A DNA stretch of 64,000 bases from Pseudocercospora fijiensis CIRAD86 (GCF_000340215.1 NW_006921535.1:5573528-5637527), one strand, 5' to 3'. Positions 31,714-41,692 are shown, counted from the first letter of the stretch. The notes: a model not told the origin generated them from the letters alone. Numbers and translations are program-made.

Positions 31714-34620
31714 ATGCAATGTCACGGCTCGCTGAGGAGGCCGCTGCGAAACATCATCCACGCTCACGCAGCGCAATGCAGAACTACCACTACCACTACC
31801 CCTACCCCTACCCCTACCCCTCTACACATCGTCAGTGTCGCCCCGACCGATCAAAGTGATGGGCCATACGGTCGGGCAGGCTATGGACGTCACCCTCTTC
31901 CGCCCTCCGCCCCGAGTCCCGTGACCCTTCGACGAACCCATCGATGCAGAGCAACAGCCACACTCTCGCCATGCAAACGGTACGCATCGACTGCTGCTGC
32001 TGCGGCTGCGGTAGCAAACGCCCCAGACGCGACGCCAGCAGAGCCATATGTGCCGCTGCTTTCCGCTCCCGACAGCGACTTGGGTGGAGGAGAAGGCCAG
32101 GATGCAATTCAAGTGAGACGTGTTCTATCACACCAGCGAGCACAGGCGTCGGAAGATGCATTGGAAGAGAGCTACTTCGAGCGCATGAGCGAACGCGCAC
32201 TGGAATACGCGCCTGAAATAAAAAAAAGGGACGAGCTCGATCGCCACTACCATCGAGGGCACTACCGGCAACGATGGGTGAAGGACAGAAATGAGGCATT
32301 GGCACGCAAACGTTTCAGGCAGCGAGATGCAGGCGTCTGGCGAAGCATCCTCATGGCCCTGGAGCAGGCATCGCCTTCTGACGCCCAGAAGTGGGCCACA
32401 CGATCCAAGGTCTACAAGCTGCCTCCAGGTGTATACGCATCTTTTGTTGATATGGAGGGCCCGGCCATTCTCGAAATTATGCTACGCACGCATTGCCACG
32501 TTCAGGTCACACTGGACTTGATGCTGGAGAACGACCCTCATTCATTCACGGGTCTAGTCTTCAAGGGGACAGACGCGCAAATTCGAGATGCTCTGGCGCT
32601 TGTTCCCGAAATGCTTCGCATATCGCATCATGGCAAGCCTGTCGAGCCCGGGAATCTGGATCAATTCACCCTCCAGGGCGAGGCAGTGCAAGACCAAGAC
32701 AGCGACCTTCTTGAAGAAACAGAGTCTGAACGATCCGCATCGACTGAGCCGTCACCATCTTCCCATCATGCTGATGCGCCCGGCGTGAGAGCGGATGGCC
32801 AACTCGCGCGTGGAAAGACAACAGTAGAAGAGGAGCCCGGCGCGATTGCTGGAGCTGAAGTCGCCACTCCACCACCGTCCAGCGTTGCACATGCACCCAT
32901 GAAGCCGTTGGAAGCAGACGACGGTGCAAGGTCTGTACCTATATATACGGTGTGGGCGGAAGATCGTGCACGCTCGGCGCCTGACACTGCCCAGCTGTTC
33001 GACACCCACCATACCTCGATTCGTACCGCCTCAGACCTGCTCGCGTATGTAAAGGACATCACGGCAAGCATTCCTACCCTCAAGCTCCGTAAGCTGTTCG
33101 ACGGCCAGCTACCGGATGGCAGGAAGGGAAAATTTGACCCGGTCCGGGATAAGCTGGTTACACTGCTTACCGACCCGAGCATGATTCCTCTCATCACCCC
33201 CAACGCTCTCGAAATAGCCTGGCGATACCTCATCAAATCCGAAAGCTTTACAAGCGTAAGATTCATCTACTCTGCGCTTGAAAATGCGGGCTTCCAGTTC
33301 AAAAGCACAAACTTCGACGTACTGCTCACCAGAGCAGCCAGACTCGGCGATGTTCACAATTTCGAATACGCCATGGCATTAATGCAACGCAAGCGGCTGC
33401 AACCCACCGGGGAAACCTGGGCTGCAATACATGAGCTGGTTTTCCGGCGGTATCCCAAATACTCCGATCGTATAATCGAAATCATGCGCCAGAAAGGAAT
33501 CTTTTCCGACACCAAAGCAGTGTTAAACGTTCTGAAGACCACGGCCACGACACAGATAGCGGCACACTTTGCCGGCGGAGGGGACATCGAGACCTTTTTC
33601 AAGGCACAGGAAATCAGGATGGCCGAATCCTTTGGCCAACCACAATTCAACTGGCTGCAGATAAACGTAGTGAACAGCATGCTCGCAGTCCTCGTAGCCT
33701 CAGGACACACCGAGGCCGTTCGCCCGCTCATGAAGAAGTTTGCCGAAGAGGGCGTGGGTTCTGGACTTCCAAACGTTGTAACCATGGGCATATTCCTCAC
33801 AATGGCACTGAGAGACCGAGATCCAAGGGCTGCGGTTTCCGTCTTGAAATGGTGTCGGGCTGGTCAGCCTGGCGCTCTCGTGCCAAACGCACATTGCTAC
33901 GTGATTCTGTTCTCCATCGCTTGGCACCGCCGCAACTACAACATGCTGAGAGTCATCTGGCGCTACGCTTGCGTCGCCGGACACGCGAACTACCGCCTGA
34001 GGCTGCGAATCCGGGACAGCATCGTCTCCTATGCCCCAGTAATCGAGGAAATCGAACAGATCCGAACCACCCACCTTTGGCACTCCTGGGCCGGCAAATT
34101 CGTCATAGGCGTCGCCAACGACATGTACGTTGCAGGAAATCTCACCACAAACCACTCCCACTCCCCCACAAACGCGCAACTCCTCGACTACGCCTCCCAA
34201 AAGAAACTCGACCCCGACTCTCCCGAATCTCGCGCACGCTCCACATCTCTCCTCAACACCCTCAAAGCCGATCTGAAAGAAGTCGGTAGTCTCCGACCCA
34301 CGGAACATTTGCCAGAAATTTTGGATCGCGCTTTGCAAAAAGATCAGGAATGGAAAGCGAAAGGTCTCGGTCCGGCGGGAGGGCTGGAGAAGAGGGATTT
34401 GAAGAGTATGTTTGAGGAAATGTTGGAGGATGGGATTCGGGTTCCTATGAAATCTGGGGATTTTACGAGGGAGACGAGGGACTGGACTATTCCGGATGTT
34501 TTGGCCAGGTCGCAACTGGAGGAAGGGGAGGAAGGGGAGGAAGGGGAGGAAGGGGAGGAAGGGGAGGAAGGGGAGGAAGGGGAGGAAGGGGAGGAAGGGG
34601 AAGAAGGGGAAGAAGGTTGA
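31714..34620 (+). CDS. Mitochondrial PPR-like protein with C-terminal EEG repeat
   Basis: 968 codons from the ATG at 31,714. The first 80 or so residues are rich in Arg, Ser, Thr and Ala with almost no acids (SLRRPLRNIIHAHAAQCR, later KRYAST), which fits a mitochondrial targeting sequence. Around residues 480-780 are helical pairs typical of pentatricopeptide-like proteins: SFTSVRFIYSALENAGFQ, TNFDVLLTRAARLGDVHNF, YAMALMQRKRLQPTGETWAA, VVTMGIFLTMALRD and HCYVILFSIAWHRRNYNML. Such proteins act in mitochondrial RNA processing or translation; the exact transcript cannot be told. The last 33 or so residues are about eleven Glu-Glu-Gly repeats from a 9-bp DNA repeat. No intron is needed. The fungal family name was not recognised. 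Confidence 0.7.
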   Translation: MQCHGSLRRPLRNIIHAHAAQCRTTTTTTPTPTPTPLHIVSVAPTDQSDGPYGRAGYGRHPLPPSAPSPVTLRRTHRCRATATLSPCKRYASTAAAAAAVANAPDATPAEPYVPLLSAPDSDLGGGEGQDAIQVRRVLSHQRAQASEDALEESYFERMSERALEYAPEIKKRDELDRHYHRGHYRQRWVKDRNEALARKRFRQRDAGVWRSILMALEQASPSDAQKWATRSKVYKLPPGVYASFVDMEGPAILEIMLRTHCHVQVTLDLMLENDPHSFTGLVFKGTDAQIRDALALVPEMLRISHHGKPVEPGNLDQFTLQGEAVQDQDSDLLEETESERSASTEPSPSSHHADAPGVRADGQLARGKTTVEEEPGAIAGAEVATPPPSSVAHAPMKPLEADDGARSVPIYTVWAEDRARSAPDTAQLFDTHHTSIRTASDLLAYVKDITASIPTLKLRKLFDGQLPDGRKGKFDPVRDKLVTLLTDPSMIPLITPNALEIAWRYLIKSESFTSVRFIYSALENAGFQFKSTNFDVLLTRAARLGDVHNFEYAMALMQRKRLQPTGETWAAIHELVFRRYPKYSDRIIEIMRQKGIFSDTKAVLNVLKTTATTQIAAHFAGGGDIETFFKAQEIRMAESFGQPQFNWLQINVVNSMLAVLVASGHTEAVRPLMKKFAEEGVGSGLPNVVTMGIFLTMALRDRDPRAAVSVLKWCRAGQPGALVPNAHCYVILFSIAWHRRNYNMLRVIWRYACVAGHANYRLRLRIRDSIVSYAPVIEEIEQIRTTHLWHSWAGKFVIGVANDMYVAGNLTTNHSHSPTNAQLLDYASQKKLDPDSPESRARSTSLLNTLKADLKEVGSLRPTEHLPEILDRALQKDQEWKAKGLGPAGGLEKRDLKSMFEEMLEDGIRVPMKSGDFTRETRDWTIPDVLARSQLEEGEEGEEGEEGEEGEEGEEGEEGEEGEEGEEG
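34519..34617 (+). repeat. 9-bp GAGGAAGGG tandem repeat inside the PPR-like gene
   Basis: About eleven copies of gaggaaggg (the last two gaagaaggg) just before the TGA stop, encoding (Glu-Glu-Gly)n. The G-rich strand is the coding strand, so the mRNA end is also G-rich. Copy number should vary between strains. Confidence 0.95.
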
Positions 34621-35015
34621 GAGCTTTGGGAGTCAGTAGAGAAAAAAGTCACTACTACGAGTAGTCCTCGTTAACGCGCACGAAATATTAATAATGCTCT
34701 TAATAATGCTCCCTTCATTTTTATCTCGTCCTGCCGTCGAAATAGCTTACTTATTCAATCGTAGAGAATCATCCTTAACATCCTTAATCACTTAGAATAT
34801 TAACCGGACACGGAACCTCAGAAATACGAAATCAATTGGAATAAAAAATTCCAGAATCTAACACAAACAAACAAACAAACAAACCATCTCACACAATCCG
34901 GGTATCATTCTCTCGCAATTCATTCATTCCCATCATCCATCCATCCATCCATCCAATCCCCCAAAAAACAAAACCTCCATCCAACACCCTCAAACTCCTA
35001 AAGAAAAAAAAAAAA
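34621..35015. other. Convergent intergenic region with microsatellites
   Basis: Between two convergent stop codons. It holds (CAAA)n at about 34,864-34,883, (CATC)n at about 34,934-34,958 and a poly-A run near 35,003. TA-rich around 34,680-34,850. No gene. Confidence 0.6.
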
Positions 35016-38000
35016 TCACCCAACTCTACTCCTCCCCCCTAACTCCTCCTCCTCCAACCTCCTCCTCAAAACCTCATTAGCCCTAACACAATCCCCCAAC
35101 GCACGTATCACAAACCCCACCTCAATCTTCCTTCCCATCCCCACCTCACACTCTCTCTCCGAATAAACGGGATCCTCCCCATGCCTCACCGGATCATAGT
35201 ACCCTCGACAAAGCCTCGCAACCGCATCACCCAAACATTCCACATCCCCTCTGTCGATGGTAGATTTCGACACGAGAGTGTGGAAGAAGGTGGAAATCAC
35301 ATGGGCGTGTTGTGTCGTGAAGGAGAATTCGTGCCCGGAGATTGAAATTTTTTGAGTCGAGAGGTGGTTTTTGAGGATGGTGGGGAGAGGGCCGGAGGTG
35401 GGGATCAGAGAGTCCCGACGGCCGCTGAGGGTGGAGTTTAGCATGCGGTGGAGGGTGCGCATGTGGGACATTGTCCAGGGGTGGGAGTCGGAGAGGATGC
35501 CGTAGCGGGAGCGGATTTGGGAGCGGGGGGTTGGGGGGAAGGGGGGGAGGGGTGCGTGGGAGGGGTTTGGGTGGGGGGTGGGGAGTTGTACGAGAGGTTG
35601 AGATGGGCGGGTGAGGGTGGACCAGAGGGTTGTGCTGAGGCGGGAGAGGAGGCTTGAGGTGGATGGGTTGGGTTTTGGGGCTGTTGCTGAGGGGGAGTTG
35701 GAGTGAGATGTCGACTGTGGCGGTGGGTGCGAAGGAGCTGAAGCACATGTCTGCTGCGTCTCAAAGAGTGGCGGTCGTCGATTCGCGGGACTGAGCCAGG
35801 AAGCGTCGCGCGTGCTGGAGTCGCCAAAGTTGATCTTGATCTTTGTTGGTGAGTCGAGGTTGAGATTCTCTTGGTAGCTTCTTGTTGGATCAGCGGCCTC
35901 ATCTTGCTCATCCTCCTCGTCCACGTCTTCTTCCTCGTCGTAAGTGTCAACATGCATGGAGCGGGAATGCTGATGGTCCTCCCCAGCATCAAAGTCCTCG
36001 TCATGGTGTGGTGCTGGAATCTTTGGATGTGCTGGGTCATGCTGAGACTGCTGCCTCACGTTGTTCATCTCACGACTGTGGTTCGACATGGCGCGCTCGA
36101 CCGCAACGGCAGGCTTCCGGAATGCTTGTGCAGTATCTCGTGACCTCAACTGTGACTGTGCTGTTTGGATCTGAATCTGCACCTGCGGATGAGCTGGCAT
36201 CTGGATGCTGCCCGTGCTGGCAAAGCTATCGGTGACGGTCGACTGAGTATTGTTCGGATGGTTGCGCCCAAAGTATTGTCGACCTCTTCTCTTCGGCTGT
36301 GCTTGTCCGACAGCAGGTTGTGCCTTGACCGGCTCAGCATCAGGATACTGTCCAGACTCACTGAACTGCTTCACGCCAGAATCTCGCAACTCCTTGAGGT
36401 GTCGAGACACTGGAGGGTTCGTCAAGAGATCGTCCGTGCGTACGCTATTGAAAGCGTCGTTCGTTGTGAAGATGTTGCTTTGGGAGTTCTTGAGCTTGCT
36501 GGATGAAGATAGCTGAAGAGGGCTCGCATTCTTCTTCGCTGAGCTATGTTCGGAAGGCTGTTGCTGCGGTAGCGCTTTCTGCGGACTACTCTTGAGGTCC
36601 AGCAGTTCGTCCAGATCCATGGTTGGCTTCCTCGCCGGCCTTCGTTTGGGCTTGTCTTTGAGGTGTGCTTGGGACGTGTTGTCCGTGAAAGACTCGGCCA
36701 GTGCTTGTTGATCAGGACCAGTCCTCGCTCCACCCGCAGTGCTCTCATCTAGTGGATCCTTGCTGTCATTTCTCGAAGCTTCTTCCTCATCATCAATCAT
36801 TTCATGGTCATCATAATCGTCCTGGTGGAAGCGCGTAGCTTCTGCTTCAGGTTGGGTGAACTCGCTTTGCAGTTGATTGTCGACTTCGTTTTGCAGTTCA
36901 CCACTGCCGACGTCGTCTTCCTGCTCTTCCTGCTCTGACGGTGTATACTCGCTTCGCAGCTGATCGTCAGCTTCTCCTTGCGAGTCAGCAGCAACATTGT
37001 CTTCTTCTTCTTCTTCATCGCCCTGCTCGCTTTCGTCCGTACTTGGAGGCGTCAGCACACCACTACCATCGGCAGACTGCCTCCTATGCTCGATAGTCTC
37101 CCCCGGCGGTTGATGTGCCGGAGAGTCGACATAAGAAAAGTCCATGCCTGAGGTACGCCGCCAAGTCTTCGGAATCTTAGGTCGAAGTGGCTTTTCCGGC
37201 AGATGAGCGAACAAGTCTTCAAATTTGTGTGATCGCGTCTGTGAGCTGGGAGGCTTGTAGTTCGGGTCTTCGGCTTCTGAAGGTGAGTGTGTGGGTCGAA
37301 AGTCAGGATCTACGCGCTCCTCGCGCTCGTCGTTGGAAGGGTTTCCTGTCGCGGGTTGGGATGCCTCATCTTGCCACAGGTCGTCCTGAACGGCATTCGC
37401 AGCATTGAGATCGTCTTCAGATTCGCTGCCGTCATCATTCACTACCACAACGTCGTCAGAGTCAGCATTGGAGATCTGCTGACTGACAGCTTGCCGCTGT
37501 TCCCGCCATCGACTCTCCAACCCTTGAGCTGATTGCACCTCCTCCGCTCTGGACGAAGGACGCAATTTAGCAAGACCAGTTGGCTTCCAGCTCATAGCAT
37601 CGACATCATGGCGTAAGCTTGACTTGCCCTTGGCAGAGTTCTTAACCGAGAAGGGTACACTGAGGGAGGTTCTCTTCGAAGGCGTAGGCTCAAACGGCGA
37701 TCCTAGACTTGATCTGGCTTTCGCTGCTGTTGCTGATATGTCGGGATACTGGCTCTTGGGCGGCGACGAAGGCAAGTATGATACACTCAGCCCCGATCTA
37801 TCTGACTTTGATCGCTCAGCATGAAGCTGGGAGATATGCGCCAGACTGGCTTCCTTGGCAGAGTGCAGCGATTCCACTGAAATCATGGTGAAGTCTTCTG
37901 CCCGGCTGAGCGTCATGTCTCCGAGGCGCTCACAGCCCGGGCCCATGGCATCCTGAAGTGCCTGGTCCAGCTCCTCCCTTGCCATAGTCAGTCGCCTCGT

Positions 38001-38534
38001 TCTTCCCGTACCATTTGACCACTGTGCGCTCAGTCTCGCCAATCGCCCGCTGGCCCTTCTCGGCGGTGTCTGGGAGGGCGGAGGCAGATCGTCCTGCACC
38101 ATCGCAGGCTTCCAATCCAACTCCGCCTGTACGTCCTCCTGCGCTCTCAACTGCGGTGCACTCCTCGGGTCCTTGATTGGCGACCCTTTCCGCTTCCTCC
38201 CCCTCTTCTTCGCAGGCGTCGGCTTCTTGGTGGGACTGCTCGACCTTCGTCCCTTTTTCGGGCTTTCCAAGGGCACCGTCATGGTCGTGGTCGTTTTCTT
38301 GCCCGGGCTGCCATCTCTCGGCTCGGCCTGCACGGTGACTTTGATCCGCCAAGGGCTCGCTTCGCCTGCGTGCGGTGTATCCAATGTCATCGACTTTGAC
38401 GGACTTGCTCGCGCATTTCTCTTGCTCGGACTCGACTTGCGCGTGCTCCTGACATTGTTCGGCGTACGACCAGACAGAGGCGACGACGGCAGGATGATCG
38501 GATCGGGCGAAGAATCGCGACTGAAGTCAGACAT
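35016..38534 (-). CDS. Putative AT-hook / chromatin-associated protein
   Basis: The chosen start is the ATG at 38,534 (MSDFSRDSSPDPIILPSS; 1,172 residues). The frame runs 74 codons further upstream, but that part looks like translated leader. The N-terminus has Ser/Pro/Lys-rich basic blocks (SSPSKRNARASPSK, SSPTKKPTPAKKRGRKRKGS) with an AT-hook-like GRKRK core, plus a short conserved EDFTMISVESLHS segment seen in fungal proteins annotated as AT-DNA-binding. The middle is acidic and disordered (Glu/Asp runs), with another basic motif KPKRRPARK. The C-terminal 190 residues are compact and helical (HPWTMSHMRTLHRMLNS, CLGDAVARLCRGYYDP, EVGFVIRALGDCVRANEVL). It is probably nuclear. This is inferred from motifs and recollection of the family; no enzymatic domain is visible. 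Confidence 0.7.
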   Translation of the reverse strand: MSDFSRDSSPDPIILPSSPLSGRTPNNVRSTRKSSPSKRNARASPSKSMTLDTPHAGEASPWRIKVTVQAEPRDGSPGKKTTTTMTVPLESPKKGRRSSSPTKKPTPAKKRGRKRKGSPIKDPRSAPQLRAQEDVQAELDWKPAMVQDDLPPPSQTPPRRASGRLARLSAQWSNGTGRTRRLTMAREELDQALQDAMGPGCERLGDMTLSRAEDFTMISVESLHSAKEASLAHISQLHAERSKSDRSGLSVSYLPSSPPKSQYPDISATAAKARSSLGSPFEPTPSKRTSLSVPFSVKNSAKGKSSLRHDVDAMSWKPTGLAKLRPSSRAEEVQSAQGLESRWREQRQAVSQQISNADSDDVVVVNDDGSESEDDLNAANAVQDDLWQDEASQPATGNPSNDEREERVDPDFRPTHSPSEAEDPNYKPPSSQTRSHKFEDLFAHLPEKPLRPKIPKTWRRTSGMDFSYVDSPAHQPPGETIEHRRQSADGSGVLTPPSTDESEQGDEEEEEDNVAADSQGEADDQLRSEYTPSEQEEQEDDVGSGELQNEVDNQLQSEFTQPEAEATRFHQDDYDDHEMIDDEEEASRNDSKDPLDESTAGGARTGPDQQALAESFTDNTSQAHLKDKPKRRPARKPTMDLDELLDLKSSPQKALPQQQPSEHSSAKKNASPLQLSSSSKLKNSQSNIFTTNDAFNSVRTDDLLTNPPVSRHLKELRDSGVKQFSESGQYPDAEPVKAQPAVGQAQPKRRGRQYFGRNHPNNTQSTVTDSFASTGSIQMPAHPQVQIQIQTAQSQLRSRDTAQAFRKPAVAVERAMSNHSREMNNVRQQSQHDPAHPKIPAPHHDEDFDAGEDHQHSRSMHVDTYDEEEDVDEEDEQDEAADPTRSYQENLNLDSPTKIKINFGDSSTRDASWLSPANRRPPLFETQQTCASAPSHPPPQSTSHSNSPSATAPKPNPSTSSLLSRLSTTLWSTLTRPSQPLVQLPTPHPNPSHAPLPPFPPTPRSQIRSRYGILSDSHPWTMSHMRTLHRMLNSTLSGRRDSLIPTSGPLPTILKNHLSTQKISISGHEFSFTTQHAHVISTFFHTLVSKSTIDRGDVECLGDAVARLCRGYYDPVRHGEDPVYSERECEVGMGRKIEVGFVIRALGDCVRANEVLRRRLEEEELGGRSRVG
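35524..35590 (+). repeat. G-run cluster opposite the AT-hook-like gene
   Basis: On the plus strand several runs of four to seven G are spaced by a few bases (ggggggttggggggaa..gggggg..gggg), enough for a G-quadruplex. On the coding (minus) strand it is C-rich and encodes a Pro-rich linker (LPPFPPTPRSQ). Confidence 0.5.
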
Positions 38535-38887
38535 TATGCGAGTACTTAAGGTTGCGATGGTGGATCGTGCGCGAGGTGAATGACTGCTTCCGCGCGCATA
38601 TTTCTGCACGTGAAGAGCCCCGAGATATTGTCGCCGTGTGCAATGCTGCGATTTGGTGATATCTGTGATGAAATGCGTCCAAGTCTTCGCCCGCATCTTG
38701 GACCTCACCGCGATCAAAAGCTGTTTCACGTGCGGCCGCGATGTGCCGGTTGCCATGACTACAGTACTGAGCCCACCCTACCCCCGTCACCACCACCACC
38801 ACCCCCACCACCACCACCGTGATATCCTCGAATGATATTGGACCAACAATGGGATTGCGATAATTCTCTTGGAATCGATGCCTCGAA
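38535..38887. promoter_or_regulatory. Shared upstream region of AT-hook-like gene and GEN1-like gene
   Basis: 353 bp between divergent starts. It contains a (CAC)n/(CCA)n microsatellite at about 38,789-38,819. Both neighbours encode nuclear proteins, so co-regulation is possible but not shown. Confidence 0.45.
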
Positions 38888-41692
38888 ATGGGCATTCATG
38901 GCATCTTCAAGGAAATCGGCCAAGGCCAGCGCATCTCCCTCGCCAAGCTCTCCTCCGACCACTTCGCCGCCCACGACCGACCATTCCGCCTTGCGATCGA
39001 TATCTCCATATGGCTATTTCAGATTCAGGCTGGCAAGGGCGGGTCCAACCCAGCATTACGCACATTCTACTACCGATTATTGAGGCTTCTGACCCTCAAC
39101 ATACACCCGCTATTCGTCTTCGATGGCCCGAACAAGCCCCTCTTCAAGCGCAACAAAAAGGTCGGAGGTCCTGGAGTGCGCGTCGCAAGCGTGCCGGAGT
39201 TTCTGGCCAAACAGCTGTTGAAGCAGTTTGCTTTTCCATGGCATGTTGCGCCGGGCGAGGCCGAAGCAGAATGCGCACTCCTTCAGCGAGAAGGCATCGT
39301 GGATGCGGTGCTGAGTGAGGATGTGGACACTTTAATGTTTGGATCTGGGACGACGTTGCGAAACTGGACGGCCGAGAGCACGAACAAGACTCCGACACAT
39401 GTCAACGTATACAGGGCCGCAGAGACGAAGGAGAAGAGCGGCTTGGATCGCGAAGGCATGATTTTGGTTGCGCTCATGAGCGGAGGAGACTACATCACCG
39501 AAGGCATACCTGGCTGCGGGCCAAGAGTTGGATGCGATGCCGCAAGGGCTGGATTTGGGAGAGAGCTGGTGAATCTGGCGAAAAGACGAGACATGTCGGG
39601 ATTGAAGGCTTGGAGAGAGCGACTGCAACACGAGATCCAGACAAACGAGTCCAAACACTTCTCGCGAAAGAACAACACTCTGAAAATACCAGACGACTTT
39701 CCTAACAGAGAAGTCCTTGGATACTATACAGACCCTTGCACGTCGACTCCCGAGAAGTTGATGCGCTTACGAGCAGATCTGAAGTGGGACCAGGAGATCG
39801 ACTTCCCAGCTCTGCGCTCTTTCGCCGGAGATGCCTTTGACTGGAGATGTCTTGGAGGCGCAAAGAAGTTCGTCAGAAACTTGGCACCGGCGATGCTTGT
39901 GCGTGAGTTGAGATTACTTGGCGACAAGGGCCAGCTCGACACACATGCGCAAGCAGAGCGGGAGCAAACCCATGTGCTTGCCATTCATGGGAAGCGGAAC
40001 CACAGCAGCACAGATGCTGAACTGGAATACCGAATCACGTTTGTCCCTCAGAACTTCGTACCCATTGACCTGAGCCTGGAGGATGAAGATGACGACTTCC
40101 TCCCAGCAGGTGGCGTTGAAGAGCAAAGTGAGGCAGACGACGAGTGGGCGCAGATACCTTCAAGCACAGCGCTCGAAGACGAAGAGCCAGCATCTCCCAC
40201 CAAGAAGCGGAACTTCAAGCCATATCATCCAGGCCAGCCTGAGAAGATATGGCTGATGCGGAATTTCTTGCAAGTGGGATGTCCTTTGCTTGTGGAAGAT
40301 TACGAGGCGAGCCTTCGCGATCCCAAACCGCTGTGCAAGCAAAGACGGCAGGCTCGAGCGAATGATGCGAAGGCTGATAATATGCACGCCAAGAAGACGA
40401 GCAAGGGGAAGAAGAAAGCAGCTGACATGCCTGAAAACGCAATTCATTCATACACTCGCGTGATGAAGTCGTCCCAGCATGGGCCAGACAGCGATATTGC
40501 AAGCAGTCAGGATAGCCGACAACCTCTCAAGGATGTGTCGGGTGGTGCGAATGGCCGGGTGAAGAAAACCGCGGCGCCGGAGTCCAAGAAAAAGCAGGCG
40601 GATGAGGTGGTCGCAAGAATGCCTAGCTTCAAGATGCCCTCGACGCAGCACCTTCGAAGTCCGTCGCCAGACGATTCTCCACGACCGCTCATACGGGACA
40701 ACCCCAGTGCTTCGCTAAGCCGCCCATTTGAGGCCGACGACGAGACGACGCCCAGGGCCTCAAAGGGAGCACCTCCTCTGCCCGAAGCCACAACGAGTCA
40801 TTTTGCCCAATTTGCAAAGCCGAAGTCTAAGTCGAAAGAGCTCGACGCTCAAAAGACTCCTCAACGCCAACGCCGTAAGAGGGGATCTGAGGACATTGCT
40901 TCTCCTGCGCTGAGCCAGCGATCAATTGCGTCCTACTTCTCTCCTTCACCTCGAAAACAATCCGCTGGCATGACTTCAGAAATTATAGATCTGTTATCGT
41001 CATCGCCCGCCAAGCCGGTTGATCCTCCGCGACCGTCAATGCCGACGCCTCCAAGATTGAGAGGAGGCTTCATTCGAGATGATCACGAGCTACCGAGATT
41101 ACCAGATTCGGTGACCAGACGAAGAAAGCCTCTCAAGAGAGCAAAAACAGCGCCAGTCACTGGAGACGATGACGACCTTACGATTACGATAAACCCAGCA
41201 ATAGAACGACCGGCAACATCAAGTCAAATCGACGCAATCACTCTCGCCAGCACTCCTCAGCCACCAAAACGACCATCCGAGCCCAGCATCAATATCCAGC
41301 CAGAGACAGAAAAGCCACAGCAACCCAAATCAAGACCCAAACCCTCCTCTCGCCCCACATCATCATCCTCCTCCTCATCAACCACCCTCCGCCGCTCCCC
41401 GCGCCCCTCCAACACCACCCAGTCATCTCTCAAAATCTCTGCTCAAGTCACCAAGAAACGCATCATCCCCCGCGACTCCCTTCCAGGTTCCTGGAAAGAA
41501 ATCGAAATCGACGAAATCGATCTTTCGGGCGATGGAAGTGGTTGGGCGCAAAGTGGTGGGAAAGCTAGACTTGTGAGCAGTATGACGACGACGGAAAATT
41601 TAAAGGTGAAGGGAAAGGGACAGGGACAGGGACAGGGAAAAGGGTGGAGGAAAAGTGGGATTGAGGTTTTGGATTTGACTGGGGCGGATTGA
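38888..41692 (+). CDS. Yen1/GEN1-like Holliday-junction resolvase (XPG family)
   Basis: 934 residues from the ATG at 38,888 (MGIHGIFKEIG, the family's invariant N-terminus). XPG-N spans residues 1-95 with the first catalytic Asp in LAIDISIW (D38) and another in FVFDGPNKP (D79). XPG-I spans about 110-200 with GEAEAECA (E124/E126/E128) and SEDVDTLMFG (D145, D147). The helix-hairpin-helix metal site is MSGGDYITEGIPGCG near 197-211. About 300-390 is a further compact part ending RITFVPQNFVPIDLS, as in GEN1-type enzymes. The rest is disordered, with Lys-rich NLS-like blocks and Ser/Pro sites. GEN1/Yen1 cuts four-way junctions symmetrically and is controlled by phosphorylation of its tail in yeast. 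The gene is longer than yeast Yen1 (759 aa). Fungal paralogues Rad2 and Rad27/Fen1 are less likely because both lack this start. Confidence 0.88.
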   Translation: MGIHGIFKEIGQGQRISLAKLSSDHFAAHDRPFRLAIDISIWLFQIQAGKGGSNPALRTFYYRLLRLLTLNIHPLFVFDGPNKPLFKRNKKVGGPGVRVASVPEFLAKQLLKQFAFPWHVAPGEAEAECALLQREGIVDAVLSEDVDTLMFGSGTTLRNWTAESTNKTPTHVNVYRAAETKEKSGLDREGMILVALMSGGDYITEGIPGCGPRVGCDAARAGFGRELVNLAKRRDMSGLKAWRERLQHEIQTNESKHFSRKNNTLKIPDDFPNREVLGYYTDPCTSTPEKLMRLRADLKWDQEIDFPALRSFAGDAFDWRCLGGAKKFVRNLAPAMLVRELRLLGDKGQLDTHAQAEREQTHVLAIHGKRNHSSTDAELEYRITFVPQNFVPIDLSLEDEDDDFLPAGGVEEQSEADDEWAQIPSSTALEDEEPASPTKKRNFKPYHPGQPEKIWLMRNFLQVGCPLLVEDYEASLRDPKPLCKQRRQARANDAKADNMHAKKTSKGKKKAADMPENAIHSYTRVMKSSQHGPDSDIASSQDSRQPLKDVSGGANGRVKKTAAPESKKKQADEVVARMPSFKMPSTQHLRSPSPDDSPRPLIRDNPSASLSRPFEADDETTPRASKGAPPLPEATTSHFAQFAKPKSKSKELDAQKTPQRQRRKRGSEDIASPALSQRSIASYFSPSPRKQSAGMTSEIIDLLSSSPAKPVDPPRPSMPTPPRLRGGFIRDDHELPRLPDSVTRRRKPLKRAKTAPVTGDDDDLTITINPAIERPATSSQIDAITLASTPQPPKRPSEPSINIQPETEKPQQPKSRPKPSSRPTSSSSSSSTTLRRSPRPSNTTQSSLKISAQVTKKRIIPRDSLPGSWKEIEIDEIDLSGDGSGWAQSGGKARLVSSMTTTENLKVKGKGQGQGQGKGWRKSGIEVLDLTGAD
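41611..41642 (+). repeat. GGGACA repeat at 3' end of GEN1-like gene
   Basis: GGG runs separated by three bases (gggaaagggacagggacag and onward), encoding Lys-Gly-Lys-Gly-Gln-Gly-Gln-Gly. Five or more evenly spaced G3 runs on the coding strand fit the simplest intramolecular G-quadruplex rule. Confidence 0.7.

Noticed and set aside
38535..38756. Upstream extension of the AT-hook-like frame (74 codons)
   Set aside because: Composition unlike the rest of the protein; the internal MSDF start begins the recognisable sequence.
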